NCBI GenBank assembly: GCA_016209385.1 | Contig: JACQWB010000289.1 | Location: 1 to 39,864 of the forward strand | Direction of reading: 5' to 3' | DNA from: Candidatus Rokuibacteriota bacterium | GTDB taxonomy: Bacteria; Methylomirabilota; Methylomirabilia; Rokubacteriales; CSP1-6 | Length of the DNA stretch: 39,864 nucleotides | In this document: positions 25,969 to 34,434 of the stretch, in pieces | Layout of the letters: each line of letters begins with the position of its first letter | How positions within the stretch are numbered: the first letter of the stretch is position 1 | Program-made: the position numbers and the translations under genes | Notes under the pieces: model-generated | Told to the model about the DNA's origin: nothing | Databases searched by the model: none | What the model saw: the letters and a program-made list of their open reading frames with translations, nothing else

Positions 25969-27033
25969 TCACCGGGCACCGCTGCTGGGCCAGGCCCGGA
26001 GCGCCAGCTCCTGGTCGATGACCCGCTTGAAGCTGGCGAAGGGCTGAGCGCCCTCCAGCAGCCGGCCGTTGATGAAGAAGGTCGGCGTCCCCGTGACGCC
26101 GGCCTCTTTCGCGTCGGCGAGGTCCTCGGCCACTCGCGCCGCCGTCTTCCCACCGTCGAGACACGCCCTGAAAGCCCGCACGTCCAGGCGCAGCTCCTCC
26201 GCCAGGGACCCGAGCTTTTCCGGGCCGAGCTGGGGCGCGCTGGCGAAGACCCGCGCGTGGTAGTCCCAGAACCTTCCCTGCTCGCCGGCGCACTCCGCCG
26301 CCTCGGCGGCGAGCCTCGCGTGGGGATTCCGCTCGAGGGGGAAATGGCGGTAGACGCGCCTGACTTCCTTCGGGTACGCCTCGAGCACCTGTTGCAGGAC
26401 GACCTGCGCTCTGGCGCAGAACGGGCACTGGAAGTCCGAGAACTCGACGATCGTCACCGGCGCGTGCTTCGGCCCCCTGGCGGCGGCCCCGGGGACGACC
26501 AGATAGTCTGACGCGATCGGGGTCGGAGGCTCCAGGTGCACGCGGACGCGAACCCTGGTTCTCAGCTCCTCCACGAGTCGCCGCGTCAGCTCGGCCTCCT
26601 TCGCTTGCTCCAGATAGCGCCTGAACGCTTCCCTGGCCGCCGCCTCCGGCGCCTGGACCGAGTGCTTGCGCTCCCGATAGAAGGCGTCCAGCTCCTGATC
26701 CGTCACGCGGACTCTCGCCTTGACTTCGGTCTCGAGCAGCCGCTGGACCGGGATGCCGCGCCGCGCGGCCTCCCGCTCGAGGAGCTTGTCTTCGATGAGC
26801 TTGTCCAGCGTCTGGCGCTGGAGCTGGTAGATCTCCTGCTTCAGTCGATACAGCCGGTCGCCGAGCGCTTTATCGACGGCGTCGGCGGTGATGGCGTCCC
26901 CGTCCACCTCGGCGAGCACGCGAGTCTCCCCCTGGCCTCGCGGCGGGCCTGCCCACGCGCCGGCGACCGCCAGGACCGCGGCCACGGCTGCAGCCAGCGC
27001 GAGCCACCGTCGAGCGTGGGGTGTGCCGCTCAT
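25969..27033 (-). CDS. Exported DsbA-like thioredoxin-fold protein with SurA-like N-terminal helices
   Basis: The 354-residue protein has a signal peptide (cleavage near WAGPPRG). Residues 40-165 are helical and resemble the N-terminal part of SurA/parvulin-type chaperones (VDGDAITADAVDKALGDRLY). Residues 185-354 are a DsbA/thioredoxin_4 domain with active site C203-P-F-C206 and the cis-Pro loop GVTGTPTFFINGRLL. It starts one base after the stop of the 11-haem gene (TGAgATG), so the two are translationally linked. Its likely job is thiol redox or chaperone work during maturation of the multihaem proteins, particularly the neighbour that has a 14-Cys non-haem insert. Its 3' end faces the tetrahaem gene 12 bases away. 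Confidence 0.88.
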   Translation of the reverse strand: MSGTPHARRWLALAAAVAAVLAVAGAWAGPPRGQGETRVLAEVDGDAITADAVDKALGDRLYRLKQEIYQLQRQTLDKLIEDKLLEREAARRGIPVQRLLETEVKARVRVTDQELDAFYRERKHSVQAPEAAAREAFRRYLEQAKEAELTRRLVEELRTRVRVRVHLEPPTPIASDYLVVPGAAARGPKHAPVTIVEFSDFQCPFCARAQVVLQQVLEAYPKEVRRVYRHFPLERNPHARLAAEAAECAGEQGRFWDYHARVFASAPQLGPEKLGSLAEELRLDVRAFRACLDGGKTAARVAEDLADAKEAGVTGTPTFFINGRLLEGAQPFASFKRVIDQELALRAWPSSGAR

Positions 27034-27034
27034 C

Positions 27035-29941
27035 TCAGGGCCCGGGTTGGGACGGGATCTGTGGGACCTGGGGGTTGTTGAGGATCTTCTCGATGGCGCT
27101 GATGTCCAGCGAGCTGGTACCCACGTGGGTCGTGGGTTTCACCTGGGTGAGCTTGCGCACCTTGATCTGGCCCCCTTGGACCTCGAGCTCGAGGTTGACG
27201 AAGCGGTCGGTATCCACGAGGACCTCGTCGCCGTTCTTGAGGGAGAGGCCGGTGGCGGGGTTCGAGGACGAGAGGTCCTCCGGAGCGATCGAGAGGTCGC
27301 CCTTTCCGTTGGTGAAGATCCGCACCCTGCGCGAGATCCGGATGTCGCGGAAACCGTTGGGCGCGCTTGGGTCCAGGACCCGGCTCTTTCCGGTGCCGAG
27401 GCCGATGGCCTTGGCCACCTGCTCGATGTTGAGCGTGTCCTGGAACCCGGGCGTCGGGTGACAGCTGTCGCAGTTGCGCGGGATCTTGCGCACCGTGTGG
27501 GGGAACAGGGGGTTCATCATCAGGGACGGAAGGTGCCGGCCGTTCTCGATGGTCGTGAAAGCGAAGTTGAACATCCGCACGCCACAGCTCCCGCTGGGGC
27601 AGTCGGGGTTGTCGGTGGGGTTCTTGGGATCGAAGAGGCACGCTTGCCCGTCGTTGGCGCCGCCGAAGCAGACCCGGCTCAACGTGCCGCCCTCGCACTT
27701 GCCCCCGGTGCCGCAGTCAACGTCGAGCGAGCAGCTCTGGCCCACGCGCGTCCCCGCCGTGCACTGCTTGCATTGCCCCTCCGCCTCGGCGCTCCGGCCG
27801 CTCCGGGGTCCGCCGGCGCAGCTCAGGGCGGGGCAGCTCCCCCCCGGACAGTCGCTGTCGTTCTCGCAGAGGCCTCGGTCGTTGCTCCCGCCGGAGCAGC
27901 GGCTGAACTCGAGGAAGTTGCCCTCAGAGAGGTTCGCCTCGGCGCCACCGCCTCCCGCCACCTTGTTGGCGAAGAGGGTGGCCTGGCCGCCCGTGTGGTA
28001 GTTCTGGATCCGGCCCTTGGCGTTGATGCCCAGGATGAGCTGGTCGAACGTCGTCACGAAGCGCGGCTGGCCCTGGGTGGCGTTCCGCACCTCGTTGTCC
28101 ATGTAGCTCCGCTGGAAGAAGCCTCCGGAGTCGGAGGACGTATAGTCGGTGATCATGTGGCACGAGTTGCACTGGTCGTGCCACTTCGCGTGGCAGGTGT
28201 AGCACTCGAGCCGGCCGTGGAGCACGTGCGAGGGCCCCTGCGCGTTAGGATTCCGCCCGCTGTCGATGACCTCCTTGATCTGCACGACGGGCCGGACCTC
28301 ACCGGTGGTGTTGAGCCGGAGGAAGACCCGGCCCTCGCCGTCCCGGAAGAGCCCGCGGACCGGGTTGCCGAACCGGGTCTTGAGGTTGCTCACCTCGAAG
28401 GCGCTCCCGTGACACGACTCGCACTGGATCTCGGTCTTGTGGAACCGGTCGGTGTAGATGTGGCCGTCGCCGTGCATCTCCCGCTTGGTGTGGCAGTCCA
28501 CGCACGCCATGCCGCGCTCGGCGTGGATGTCGGGCGGCGTCTCGTCGAAGTCGTTGGCGGTGTTCTCGTCCACGATGAAGAACGGGTTTCGCGGTGCCTG
28601 CTGCGTGGACACGCGGATGTCGCGCCGCCAGATGCTTTGTGTTGGGAACCCCTTGACGATATCCGAGCCCAATCGGCTCGGGTCGTAAGAGCGACCGAAG
28701 AGGAGATCGCCGGGCTTGAAGTACCTTGGCGCGCTGGGATAAAAGCCGCCCTTGCGGCCACCGATTGTGAAGTCATCCACCCGGTTGTTCTCGTTGTGCT
28801 CGTTCAGGATCCTGAACTGCGGCAGCGCGTTGTCCCCCTGCGGCCGCTCGCGGAAACCGAGGAAGCGCTGGGTATGGCGGGCGCCCCGGTTGTGACAGTG
28901 GGCGCACTGCTCGATGGGGGTGAACCGGACGATCTTGTGCTTGACAGGATGGTCGGTCTCGTTCTTCGGGATCGTCTGGTCGAAGCTCTCGCTGAACCCC
29001 TCGCTCTTGTACACCACGTGGCAGGCCGTGCAGCCGGTGGGGCGGTAGTCGCCCGGGGCCTTCGACCCTGACGTGTAGAGGTGGCAGCGGCCGCAGTCGG
29101 TCTGGATGTAGAAGGTGGCCATGCCCAGGCTGTTGCTCTTCTTCCCGGCGCGGATCTCCTGGTCGTTCCGCGGGACCTCCTTCGTGATGGCCGGGATCGT
29201 CCCCGGGATGCTCGGGTCGAAGTTGGGATCGACGATGGGCTCGCCGCGGGGGAGGAGGATGGCGAGCTTCGCGACCTTGTCGCCATCCCGCTTGTCGGTG
29301 GCGTTCCCCACGAAATCCGTCACCCGCCCCTCGCTGGCGCCGGGATGGCCGTTGGCGAAGTAGATCCCGCTCATCAGGCCCGCGACGGTGGCGTGGAGCG
29401 AGCGCGTCACGCGCTCGACGATCTCGCCGTGGCAGCCGCTCGGCCCGCACGACTGCTGAGCCACCAGGAGGTCGCCGGGATTGCGGAAGCGCCGGTAGGC
29501 GAGGAGCGCCGGGTCGCGGTGGTCGCTGTTGGTGGGGTCGTCCTGCCGGTACATCCGCGGCCCGCGCTTCTCTTTGGGGGCGGCATCGGTGGTGTGGGTG
29601 CCGGTGGTCAGGGGGAACTCACCGAAGTTGGCGGGGCGGGGCACGTGGGCCCGCTCCTTGTCGGCCTGGGTGTCGTCGCCGCCGTGGCACTCGGCGCAGC
29701 GAACCGCGCCGAAGGGGTGGATCTGCTCGACGATCTTGAGCCCGCGGTGGCAGCCCGAGTTCTCGCAGGTGTTCTTCCTGAAGACTTTGATGCCCGCGTG
29801 CGCGGGCGGGAGCAACGGGCCGGAAGAAAACGGGGTCGGTTCGCGGTCCCCGCTCGCGAATATCAGGAGGGAGAAGACCAGCACGCCCGCGGGCAGCCAC
29901 AGGCGGCCGCGCCGTGCCAGTCTCCGTCTGAGCGCGCCCAT
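27035..29941 (-). CDS. Large 11-haem cytochrome c with a Cys-rich repeat insert
   Basis: I start it at ATG 29941 (968 residues), where AAAGG precedes by about 6 bases and a basic stretch plus one hydrophobic helix forms the export signal or anchor. The frame opens at 30025. Nine CXXCH motifs and two CX4CH motifs (CENSGCH, CGPSGCH) give eleven haem sites. Between haems 10 and 11, residues about 679-785 contain 14 non-haem Cys in three repeats of the pattern C-x-G-x-x-x-D/x-G-x-x-C...D-x-D-C-x-x-G-x-C. The haem region is paralogous to the decahaem lipoprotein at 20757. The C-terminal 150 residues are haem-free. It lies between the 15-haem gene and the DsbA-like gene in a minus-strand operon. 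Confidence 0.88.
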   Translation of the reverse strand: MGALRRRLARRGRLWLPAGVLVFSLLIFASGDREPTPFSSGPLLPPAHAGIKVFRKNTCENSGCHRGLKIVEQIHPFGAVRCAECHGGDDTQADKERAHVPRPANFGEFPLTTGTHTTDAAPKEKRGPRMYRQDDPTNSDHRDPALLAYRRFRNPGDLLVAQQSCGPSGCHGEIVERVTRSLHATVAGLMSGIYFANGHPGASEGRVTDFVGNATDKRDGDKVAKLAILLPRGEPIVDPNFDPSIPGTIPAITKEVPRNDQEIRAGKKSNSLGMATFYIQTDCGRCHLYTSGSKAPGDYRPTGCTACHVVYKSEGFSESFDQTIPKNETDHPVKHKIVRFTPIEQCAHCHNRGARHTQRFLGFRERPQGDNALPQFRILNEHNENNRVDDFTIGGRKGGFYPSAPRYFKPGDLLFGRSYDPSRLGSDIVKGFPTQSIWRRDIRVSTQQAPRNPFFIVDENTANDFDETPPDIHAERGMACVDCHTKREMHGDGHIYTDRFHKTEIQCESCHGSAFEVSNLKTRFGNPVRGLFRDGEGRVFLRLNTTGEVRPVVQIKEVIDSGRNPNAQGPSHVLHGRLECYTCHAKWHDQCNSCHMITDYTSSDSGGFFQRSYMDNEVRNATQGQPRFVTTFDQLILGINAKGRIQNYHTGGQATLFANKVAGGGGAEANLSEGNFLEFSRCSGGSNDRGLCENDSDCPGGSCPALSCAGGPRSGRSAEAEGQCKQCTAGTRVGQSCSLDVDCGTGGKCEGGTLSRVCFGGANDGQACLFDPKNPTDNPDCPSGSCGVRMFNFAFTTIENGRHLPSLMMNPLFPHTVRKIPRNCDSCHPTPGFQDTLNIEQVAKAIGLGTGKSRVLDPSAPNGFRDIRISRRVRIFTNGKGDLSIAPEDLSSSNPATGLSLKNGDEVLVDTDRFVNLELEVQGGQIKVRKLTQVKPTTHVGTSSLDISAIEKILNNPQVPQIPSQPGP

Positions 29942-30051
29942 CCTCAGCCTTTCCGTGTCAACCGCCTTGGTGGGACCACGATGCGAACCCGGTCTCCGCA
30001 GCAGTGTCGAGCGGACCGGCGACAAAAGTCAAGAGGCTCGCCGCAGCCATG

Positions 30052-31518
30052 TCAGCGCAGCTCCCGCCGGTGACAGCGCGAGCAGGTCGGCTCGTGGGTG
30101 TGGCAGGTATAGCAGCTCCGGAGGTTCAGGATGGCGAGTACGGCATGAGCGCCGCCCTCGTCGCGGACGAACGTCCGCAGCGGGATGTGGCTGCGGGGCA
30201 GCACGCTGTGGCAGGCGACGCAGAAATCCCCGGTGTGGCAGTTGGTGCAGACCTTGCGGTCCAGGGCCGCGAGGCGGCCGTGGAGCATCTCGGCGAAGCG
30301 GAGCCCGACGTGGGAGCGCGGCTGCATCGAGCTGTGGCAGCCGGCGCAGTTGTTCTGGCCCACGTTGACAAACCGCGTGTGGCAGGCGCCGCACTGGTTG
30401 TCGGGGTCGCGGGCCTGCGCCTCGTGGTGGACGCGGAAGGCCTCGGTGTGCGCGATCGCGGGGGAGACGGGATCGGAGGCGCGCGGCCTGAGGTCGGCGT
30501 GCATGACGGTGTGACAGGTCTGGCAGTTCTTGATCAGGGTTTCGGCGCGGACAAATGTCGCGTTGGCATGACAGGCGGCACACTCCCGCATCGTGGGGAG
30601 CCGGGAGGCTGTGTCCACGGCGTGCTTCTGCAACACGGGCGCGTGGCAGGTCGTGCAGTCGATTGGGGCTCCGTCGCGCCGTTGGAGATGGCTCCCGTGG
30701 TTGAACGGGCGGATATCCCGGTACGCGTGTTGACCGGCAGTCGGAAGGGCGTGGCCGCGCGCGTGCGGATTGCCCGCCAGGTCTGAGGCAGGGTGCGCGG
30801 CGCCTTGTGGCCTCGTGGTGGCGGTCCGCCTCATGTTGCGGTCAATGCGCTCGAGGGCGTGGCAGGTGAGGCATCGATCGACGACGTCTTCTTTCGCCAG
30901 CGCCGGTTTGGCGCCGCCGGCCCCCGCGTGGCAGGCGGCGCACTCGGGATGGCCGGGGCGCGCGGGGCTCGGCGCCTTTGCCTCGACCGTGTGGCAAAAG
31001 ATGCAGTCCTGGCGGATCCCCAGAAGCTTACTGACCGGCGGGCGGGGGTCGACGTGCGACGCGTGGGAGAACTGGGCCAGGGTCAGCCTCCCGGAGGGAA
31101 ATCGGCCGACCGCCTCACCCTTGCCGGTGTGGCAGGTCCGGCAGAGCGCGGTCGCCGTGGTCTCCGCCTTCACATTCTCCTTTTTGAAGTCGTCCTCGTG
31201 GCATCCCTCACACGCTGCGTGCCCGGGGCGAACGGAAAAGGCGAGCTCGTGGCCCGGCTTGGGAGTCTGGGCGGTGTCGTGGCAGGCCGTGCAGACCACG
31301 TTGAGATCGGTGACGTGCACCTGGTGAAACGGCTTAGGCGCGGTGGCCGGAGGGGTGGCGGGCTTCCCCTGTCCCGTAACCGGCGGACTCTTCACCATCC
31401 ACCCGAGGGAGAGACTCAGGAGGGTAAGGACAAGCAGGACAAAGCCGCGCGGCCAGTGGACCGTCTCCGCGCTGCTCGCCGTCTGCGCCTGCCCCTCGGC
31501 TGAGTTGTCCGTCTTCAT
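30052..31518 (-). CDS. 15-haem periplasmic/membrane-anchored cytochrome c
   Basis: The 488-residue protein has a single hydrophobic segment (about residues 24-43) followed by a Pro/Ala/Thr linker and 15 CXXCH motifs. That is one haem per about 30 residues, ending in CYTCH and CSRCH near the C-terminus. Many isolated His (HQVH, HASH, GHPE, NHGSH, PRSH) could be the sixth ligands. Such density suggests an elongated haem wire, as in MtrA/OmcA-like or NrfB/doubled c3-type proteins, though no family name is certain. The start ATG 31518 comes 13 bases after the barrel stop, and the 11-haem gene follows about 110 bases later. In a porin-cytochrome model this is the natural MtrA-like candidate that crosses or enters the barrel. 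Confidence 0.88.
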   Translation of the reverse strand: MKTDNSAEGQAQTASSAETVHWPRGFVLLVLTLLSLSLGWMVKSPPVTGQGKPATPPATAPKPFHQVHVTDLNVVCTACHDTAQTPKPGHELAFSVRPGHAACEGCHEDDFKKENVKAETTATALCRTCHTGKGEAVGRFPSGRLTLAQFSHASHVDPRPPVSKLLGIRQDCIFCHTVEAKAPSPARPGHPECAACHAGAGGAKPALAKEDVVDRCLTCHALERIDRNMRRTATTRPQGAAHPASDLAGNPHARGHALPTAGQHAYRDIRPFNHGSHLQRRDGAPIDCTTCHAPVLQKHAVDTASRLPTMRECAACHANATFVRAETLIKNCQTCHTVMHADLRPRASDPVSPAIAHTEAFRVHHEAQARDPDNQCGACHTRFVNVGQNNCAGCHSSMQPRSHVGLRFAEMLHGRLAALDRKVCTNCHTGDFCVACHSVLPRSHIPLRTFVRDEGGAHAVLAILNLRSCYTCHTHEPTCSRCHRRELR

Positions 31519-31531
31519 CCCACGCGACCGG

Positions 31532-33169
31532 CTAGTAGTGGACGTCGAACCCGACCCGGACTGTGTGCTGGTGCGCGATGTCCGGGTTGAACTCCGGGTT
31601 CCCCCGATCGATCCCGTACTCGATTCTCAGGTCGGCCGTGCGGTGGACGCGGAGGCGTCCCCGCAGGTATCCCCCTGCCGTGGTGACGCCGGTGACCTCC
31701 GCGAGTCGGTTCCGGCTGTCGAAGAGACCGAAGTACCCTCCGACGCGGGCGCTGAAGTGCGAGCCGAGGCGGTAGTGGAGCTCGCCGTTCAGCTCGTGGT
31801 AGTCGGTCTCTCCGGCACGATTGATGTCGTCGAAGCGCAGCGCCCGCACCACGGCGCTCACCGGGCTTCGTTCGACGTGCCGGAAGCGGTACTGGAAGAG
31901 GGCATCCCAGCGTTCCAGCGGCGTCCAGACGGCCCGCAGCGTCACCTGCTCGAACGAGTTGTCGAAAGCCTCCTCCGTTCCGTCGACGAAGCGCGCGGCC
32001 ACGCCTCCACCGAGCGTCAGCCAGGAACGGAGCTGATGATCGGCGTCGAGCGTCAGGTGGGTGGCCGGTCGGATCCGCAGGAGGAAGAGCCGTTTAGCAG
32101 CCTCGCGCTCGCGGAAGATGTCGAAGGAGAAGTCCTCGTCGGTGAGCCGGCGCACCGCGCTTCCGCGAATCGTCCACGGGCTCGCCGGGGCTGCGTACCA
32201 GCCCCGCACGCCCAGATCGATGGGGTGGACGTTGCGAAAGGTCAGAAACGCTCCCGCCCGCAGGTCGCCGATCTGCTGGGTGGCATCCAAGGCGTACCGG
32301 TGAAAGCCGGGCAGGAAGAAGTAGTTGACCGTCCCGGAGGTTCCCGGCTGGAACTGGTACGACGCGCTGCCGCCCATCGAGAAATCCGCCTCCCGGCCGC
32401 CAAAAAAGTTGACGCGGCGGCCGGAGAACACAGCGGCTTCGAGCCGCGAGTCGCGATAGCCGAGCGTCGCGCCGTCGATGACGGGGCTGCCGAGCAGCTG
32501 GGGGGTGGTGTCGAAGACGAATTGCCGGCCGAGGCGAAGGCTCGACTGAGACAGGGCCCCGGTTCCCAGCCCGTTCATCTCGGCGTACCCGTTGAGCACC
32601 TGGGTGCGCCGGCCGCCCCCGAAGGCGTCCAGAATGCTCTGGAACGGAGACCCAGCCCGAGTCCCGTCGAGGTCATCCTGATGAATGAGCGACACGTAGG
32701 TATTGAGCCGTGGGTCGCCGTAGCCGCGCGTCCCGAGGACCAGGTACGAGTAGAGCCGGTCGTCGCTCGCTTCGAACACCTGGGGGAAGGAGAAGCCTTC
32801 GGGGGTCACGGTGCCGGGCGGCCCGTCGTCGATCACGAACGATCGGGTCGGGCGACCGGTGAAGCTGACGAAGTTACGCGTGTAGGTGGAGCCGAGGCGA
32901 AAGATCAGGTGGTCGAGGAAATTGGTGGCCGCTGTCGGCTGCTCCGGCGCCGGCGCGGGGGGGGCCGGTTCGAGGCCGCGCGGTTTCTCGGGCGCTTCGC
33001 CACCGTAGATCCGCCGCCAGAGCTCCTCGATCCGGGCTGGCGGGCCTCCGCCCGCGGGTTGGGCGGCCAGGCTCACCGCGGACGTCCACAGCAGAAGCCC
33101 GAGAGCGCCAGCCCCGGCGACCGAGAGAGATCGTGGAAACGAGCTCAGATGGGGCCGCCCTCTCCGCAC
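31532..33169 (-). CDS. Outer-membrane beta-barrel protein, second conduit
   Basis: The 545-residue product starts at GTG 33169 with a signal peptide (SVAGAGALGLLLWTSAVSLAAQ split by eye; cleavage near LAAQ). A Pro-rich linker and then a full-length barrel with repeating amphipathic strands follow, ending in VRVGFDVHY, a C-terminal aromatic BAM signal. It has no Cys pair of the MtrB CXXC type that I can see. The frame lies directly before the 15-haem gene. Barrel, 15-haem and 11-haem proteins would form a porin-cytochrome set comparable in layout, not in sequence, to MtrB/A/C. No ribosome site is obvious at the GTG. Confidence 0.82.
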   Translation of the reverse strand: MRRGRPHLSSFPRSLSVAGAGALGLLLWTSAVSLAAQPAGGGPPARIEELWRRIYGGEAPEKPRGLEPAPPAPAPEQPTAATNFLDHLIFRLGSTYTRNFVSFTGRPTRSFVIDDGPPGTVTPEGFSFPQVFEASDDRLYSYLVLGTRGYGDPRLNTYVSLIHQDDLDGTRAGSPFQSILDAFGGGRRTQVLNGYAEMNGLGTGALSQSSLRLGRQFVFDTTPQLLGSPVIDGATLGYRDSRLEAAVFSGRRVNFFGGREADFSMGGSASYQFQPGTSGTVNYFFLPGFHRYALDATQQIGDLRAGAFLTFRNVHPIDLGVRGWYAAPASPWTIRGSAVRRLTDEDFSFDIFREREAAKRLFLLRIRPATHLTLDADHQLRSWLTLGGGVAARFVDGTEEAFDNSFEQVTLRAVWTPLERWDALFQYRFRHVERSPVSAVVRALRFDDINRAGETDYHELNGELHYRLGSHFSARVGGYFGLFDSRNRLAEVTGVTTAGGYLRGRLRVHRTADLRIEYGIDRGNPEFNPDIAHQHTVRVGFDVHY

Positions 33170-33247
33170 AGGGACGCGTCGTGAAAACCTTGCTCCCTCA
33201 ACTCAACGGGCGTCGCGCGCTACCCGGAGCTGGACGATCGCAATCGC

Positions 33248-33607
33248 TCACTTGGCGACCGAGCGCACGAAGGCGGCAAGCGCTTTGGCTTCTTCCTCCT
33301 TGAGTTTTGCCTTGTAGGAGGGCATGATCTTCGACTTCCCGACCCCTCCCCCCCCCTTCAAGATGATGTCCAGGAGGTACTCGTCGGTCAGCTTGCCCAT
33401 CTCCTCCTTGTTGGTCCAGTCCACGGCCTTGCCCTTGACTTTTTTGAGCTGCTCGCCGTCTCCCTTACCCTCCGGTCCGTGGCATTTCACGCAGTGTTGT
33501 TTGTAGAGCGCGCTGACCTCCTGGGCCACGGCAGGATACGCGCTAACGGCTAGGATCGAAGCGAGGGCGAATGCGCCACCGATGAGCTTCCCCCACCCAC
33601 TCCGCAT
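33248..33607 (-). CDS. Monohaem class I cytochrome c
   Basis: The 119-residue protein has a clear signal peptide (cleavage near AVAQE). One CVKCH haem motif lies near residue 40, and a later KIMPSY supplies the axial Met, followed by the usual C-terminal helix. It is a typical small soluble periplasmic electron carrier. It is the promoter-proximal gene of the second conduit cluster, about 80 bases ahead of the barrel gene. A candidate promoter lies 60-90 bases upstream. It could ferry electrons between inner-membrane donors and the 15-haem protein. Confidence 0.93.
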   Translation of the reverse strand: MRSGWGKLIGGAFALASILAVSAYPAVAQEVSALYKQHCVKCHGPEGKGDGEQLKKVKGKAVDWTNKEEMGKLTDEYLLDIILKGGGGVGKSKIMPSYKAKLKEEEAKALAAFVRSVAK

Positions 33608-33666
33608 GCGGCTCCCCCCTTTGGTAGATCGTGTGCGGCCAGTTGGCCTGGGTAGGCTTGCAACAC

Positions 33667-33695
33667 CGAATAGGACCGCCCCAGATATTTGTCAA
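33667..33695 (-). promoter_or_regulatory. Candidate promoter of the cytochrome c / second barrel operon
   Basis: On the minus strand TTGACA (33695-33690), a 17-base spacer and TATTCG (33672-33667). The -35 is perfect and the -10 is weak (three of six). It lies about 60 bases before the cytochrome c start, in a divergent intergenic region. Confidence 0.4.
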
Positions 33696-33749
33696 GCGGT
33701 TTTTTCGCCGATGGGACACGCGGAGCGCGTTCGACCCGGAAAGATTCGG

Positions 33750-33778
33750 TTGACAATGCCACGGCGGGAAAAAATACT
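33750..33778 (+). promoter_or_regulatory. Candidate promoter of the NDH-2 remnant / NapC operon
   Basis: TTGACA (33750-33755), a 17-base spacer and AATACT (33773-33778). It is followed by a 7-bp stem CCCGGGA ... TCCCGGG and a GGAGGG ribosome site before ATG 33822. Confidence 0.45.
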
Positions 33779-33821
33779 AATCCCCGGGAAAGTCCCTTTC
33801 GCTCCCGGGAGCGGAGGGCCG

Positions 33822-34434
33822 ATGGCCGGACGACGACCCACGCGCATCCTCATCCTCGGTGGCGGCTTTGGGGGCTGGTACGCCGCGATGGCGCTGCAGA
33901 AGCGCTTGGCGCCGGACCCCGGCGTCGAGATCACGCTCGTCAACCAGGACAACTACTTCGGCTTCCGGCCGATGCTCCCGGAGGTGATCTCGGGCAGCAT
34001 CGGGATCTTCGATTCGATCATCCGCCTCCGGCGCCTGTGCCCTCGCGTGACCCTCTACGCCCGGGAAGTTGAGGAGGTCGACCTCCACCGGCGGCTGGTG
34101 ATCACCTCCCGCGGAGTGAGTCACCGGGCCGCCGCGCTCGAGTATGACCATCATCAAAGGGGAGGTCGAGGTCGCCGGCGAACGCCCCGGGGAGCCAGAG
34201 GCCGTAGTCGCCAAGCCGGGTCCCGGGCAGTGGTTTGGAGAGCTGGCCCTCATCAGCCGGACGCCGCGGAGCGCCACGGTGCGGAGCCTGACCCCCCTCG
34301 ATGTGCTGACGCTGGATCAGGAAGGGTTCAGCGCTTTGTTCAACCATATCCCGCGGCTTCGTCAGTTGTTTCGGCACCGGGCTCCGGAGCGCAGCCAGGT
34401 GTCCACCTGGCCGCGCTCTTACGGGAGGGAACGT
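33822..34434 (+). pseudogene. Internally deleted NDH-2-type NADH dehydrogenase with C-terminal cNMP domain
   Basis: From ATG 33822 (GGAGGG site upstream) the frame encodes about 107 residues of the N-terminal FAD-binding part of a type II NADH dehydrogenase: RILILGGGFGGWYAAMAL, then TLVNQDNYFGFRPMLPEV and ending AALEYDH. At about 34141 homology stops. In another frame it resumes with MTIIKGEVEV...WFGELALISRTPRSATVRS, the second half of a cNMP fold. The middle of the dehydrogenase and the first strands of the cNMP fold are missing. The simplest reading is a deletion joining the two ends of one NDH-2/cNMP gene, or an assembly error. The frame of the first part runs on without homology to 34451. 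The remaining cNMP half is in frame with the next gene. Confidence 0.75.

Noticed and set aside
26888-29071. 727-codon plus-strand frame opposite the 11-haem gene
   Set aside because: Low-complexity composition and antisense to eight haem motifs; not a gene.
34144-34434. cNMP-NapC fusion as a designed protein
   Set aside because: The cNMP part begins in the middle of the fold, while a strong ribosome site and ATG at 34435 give a normal NapC-like protein. The in-frame link is more likely a by-product of the deletion.
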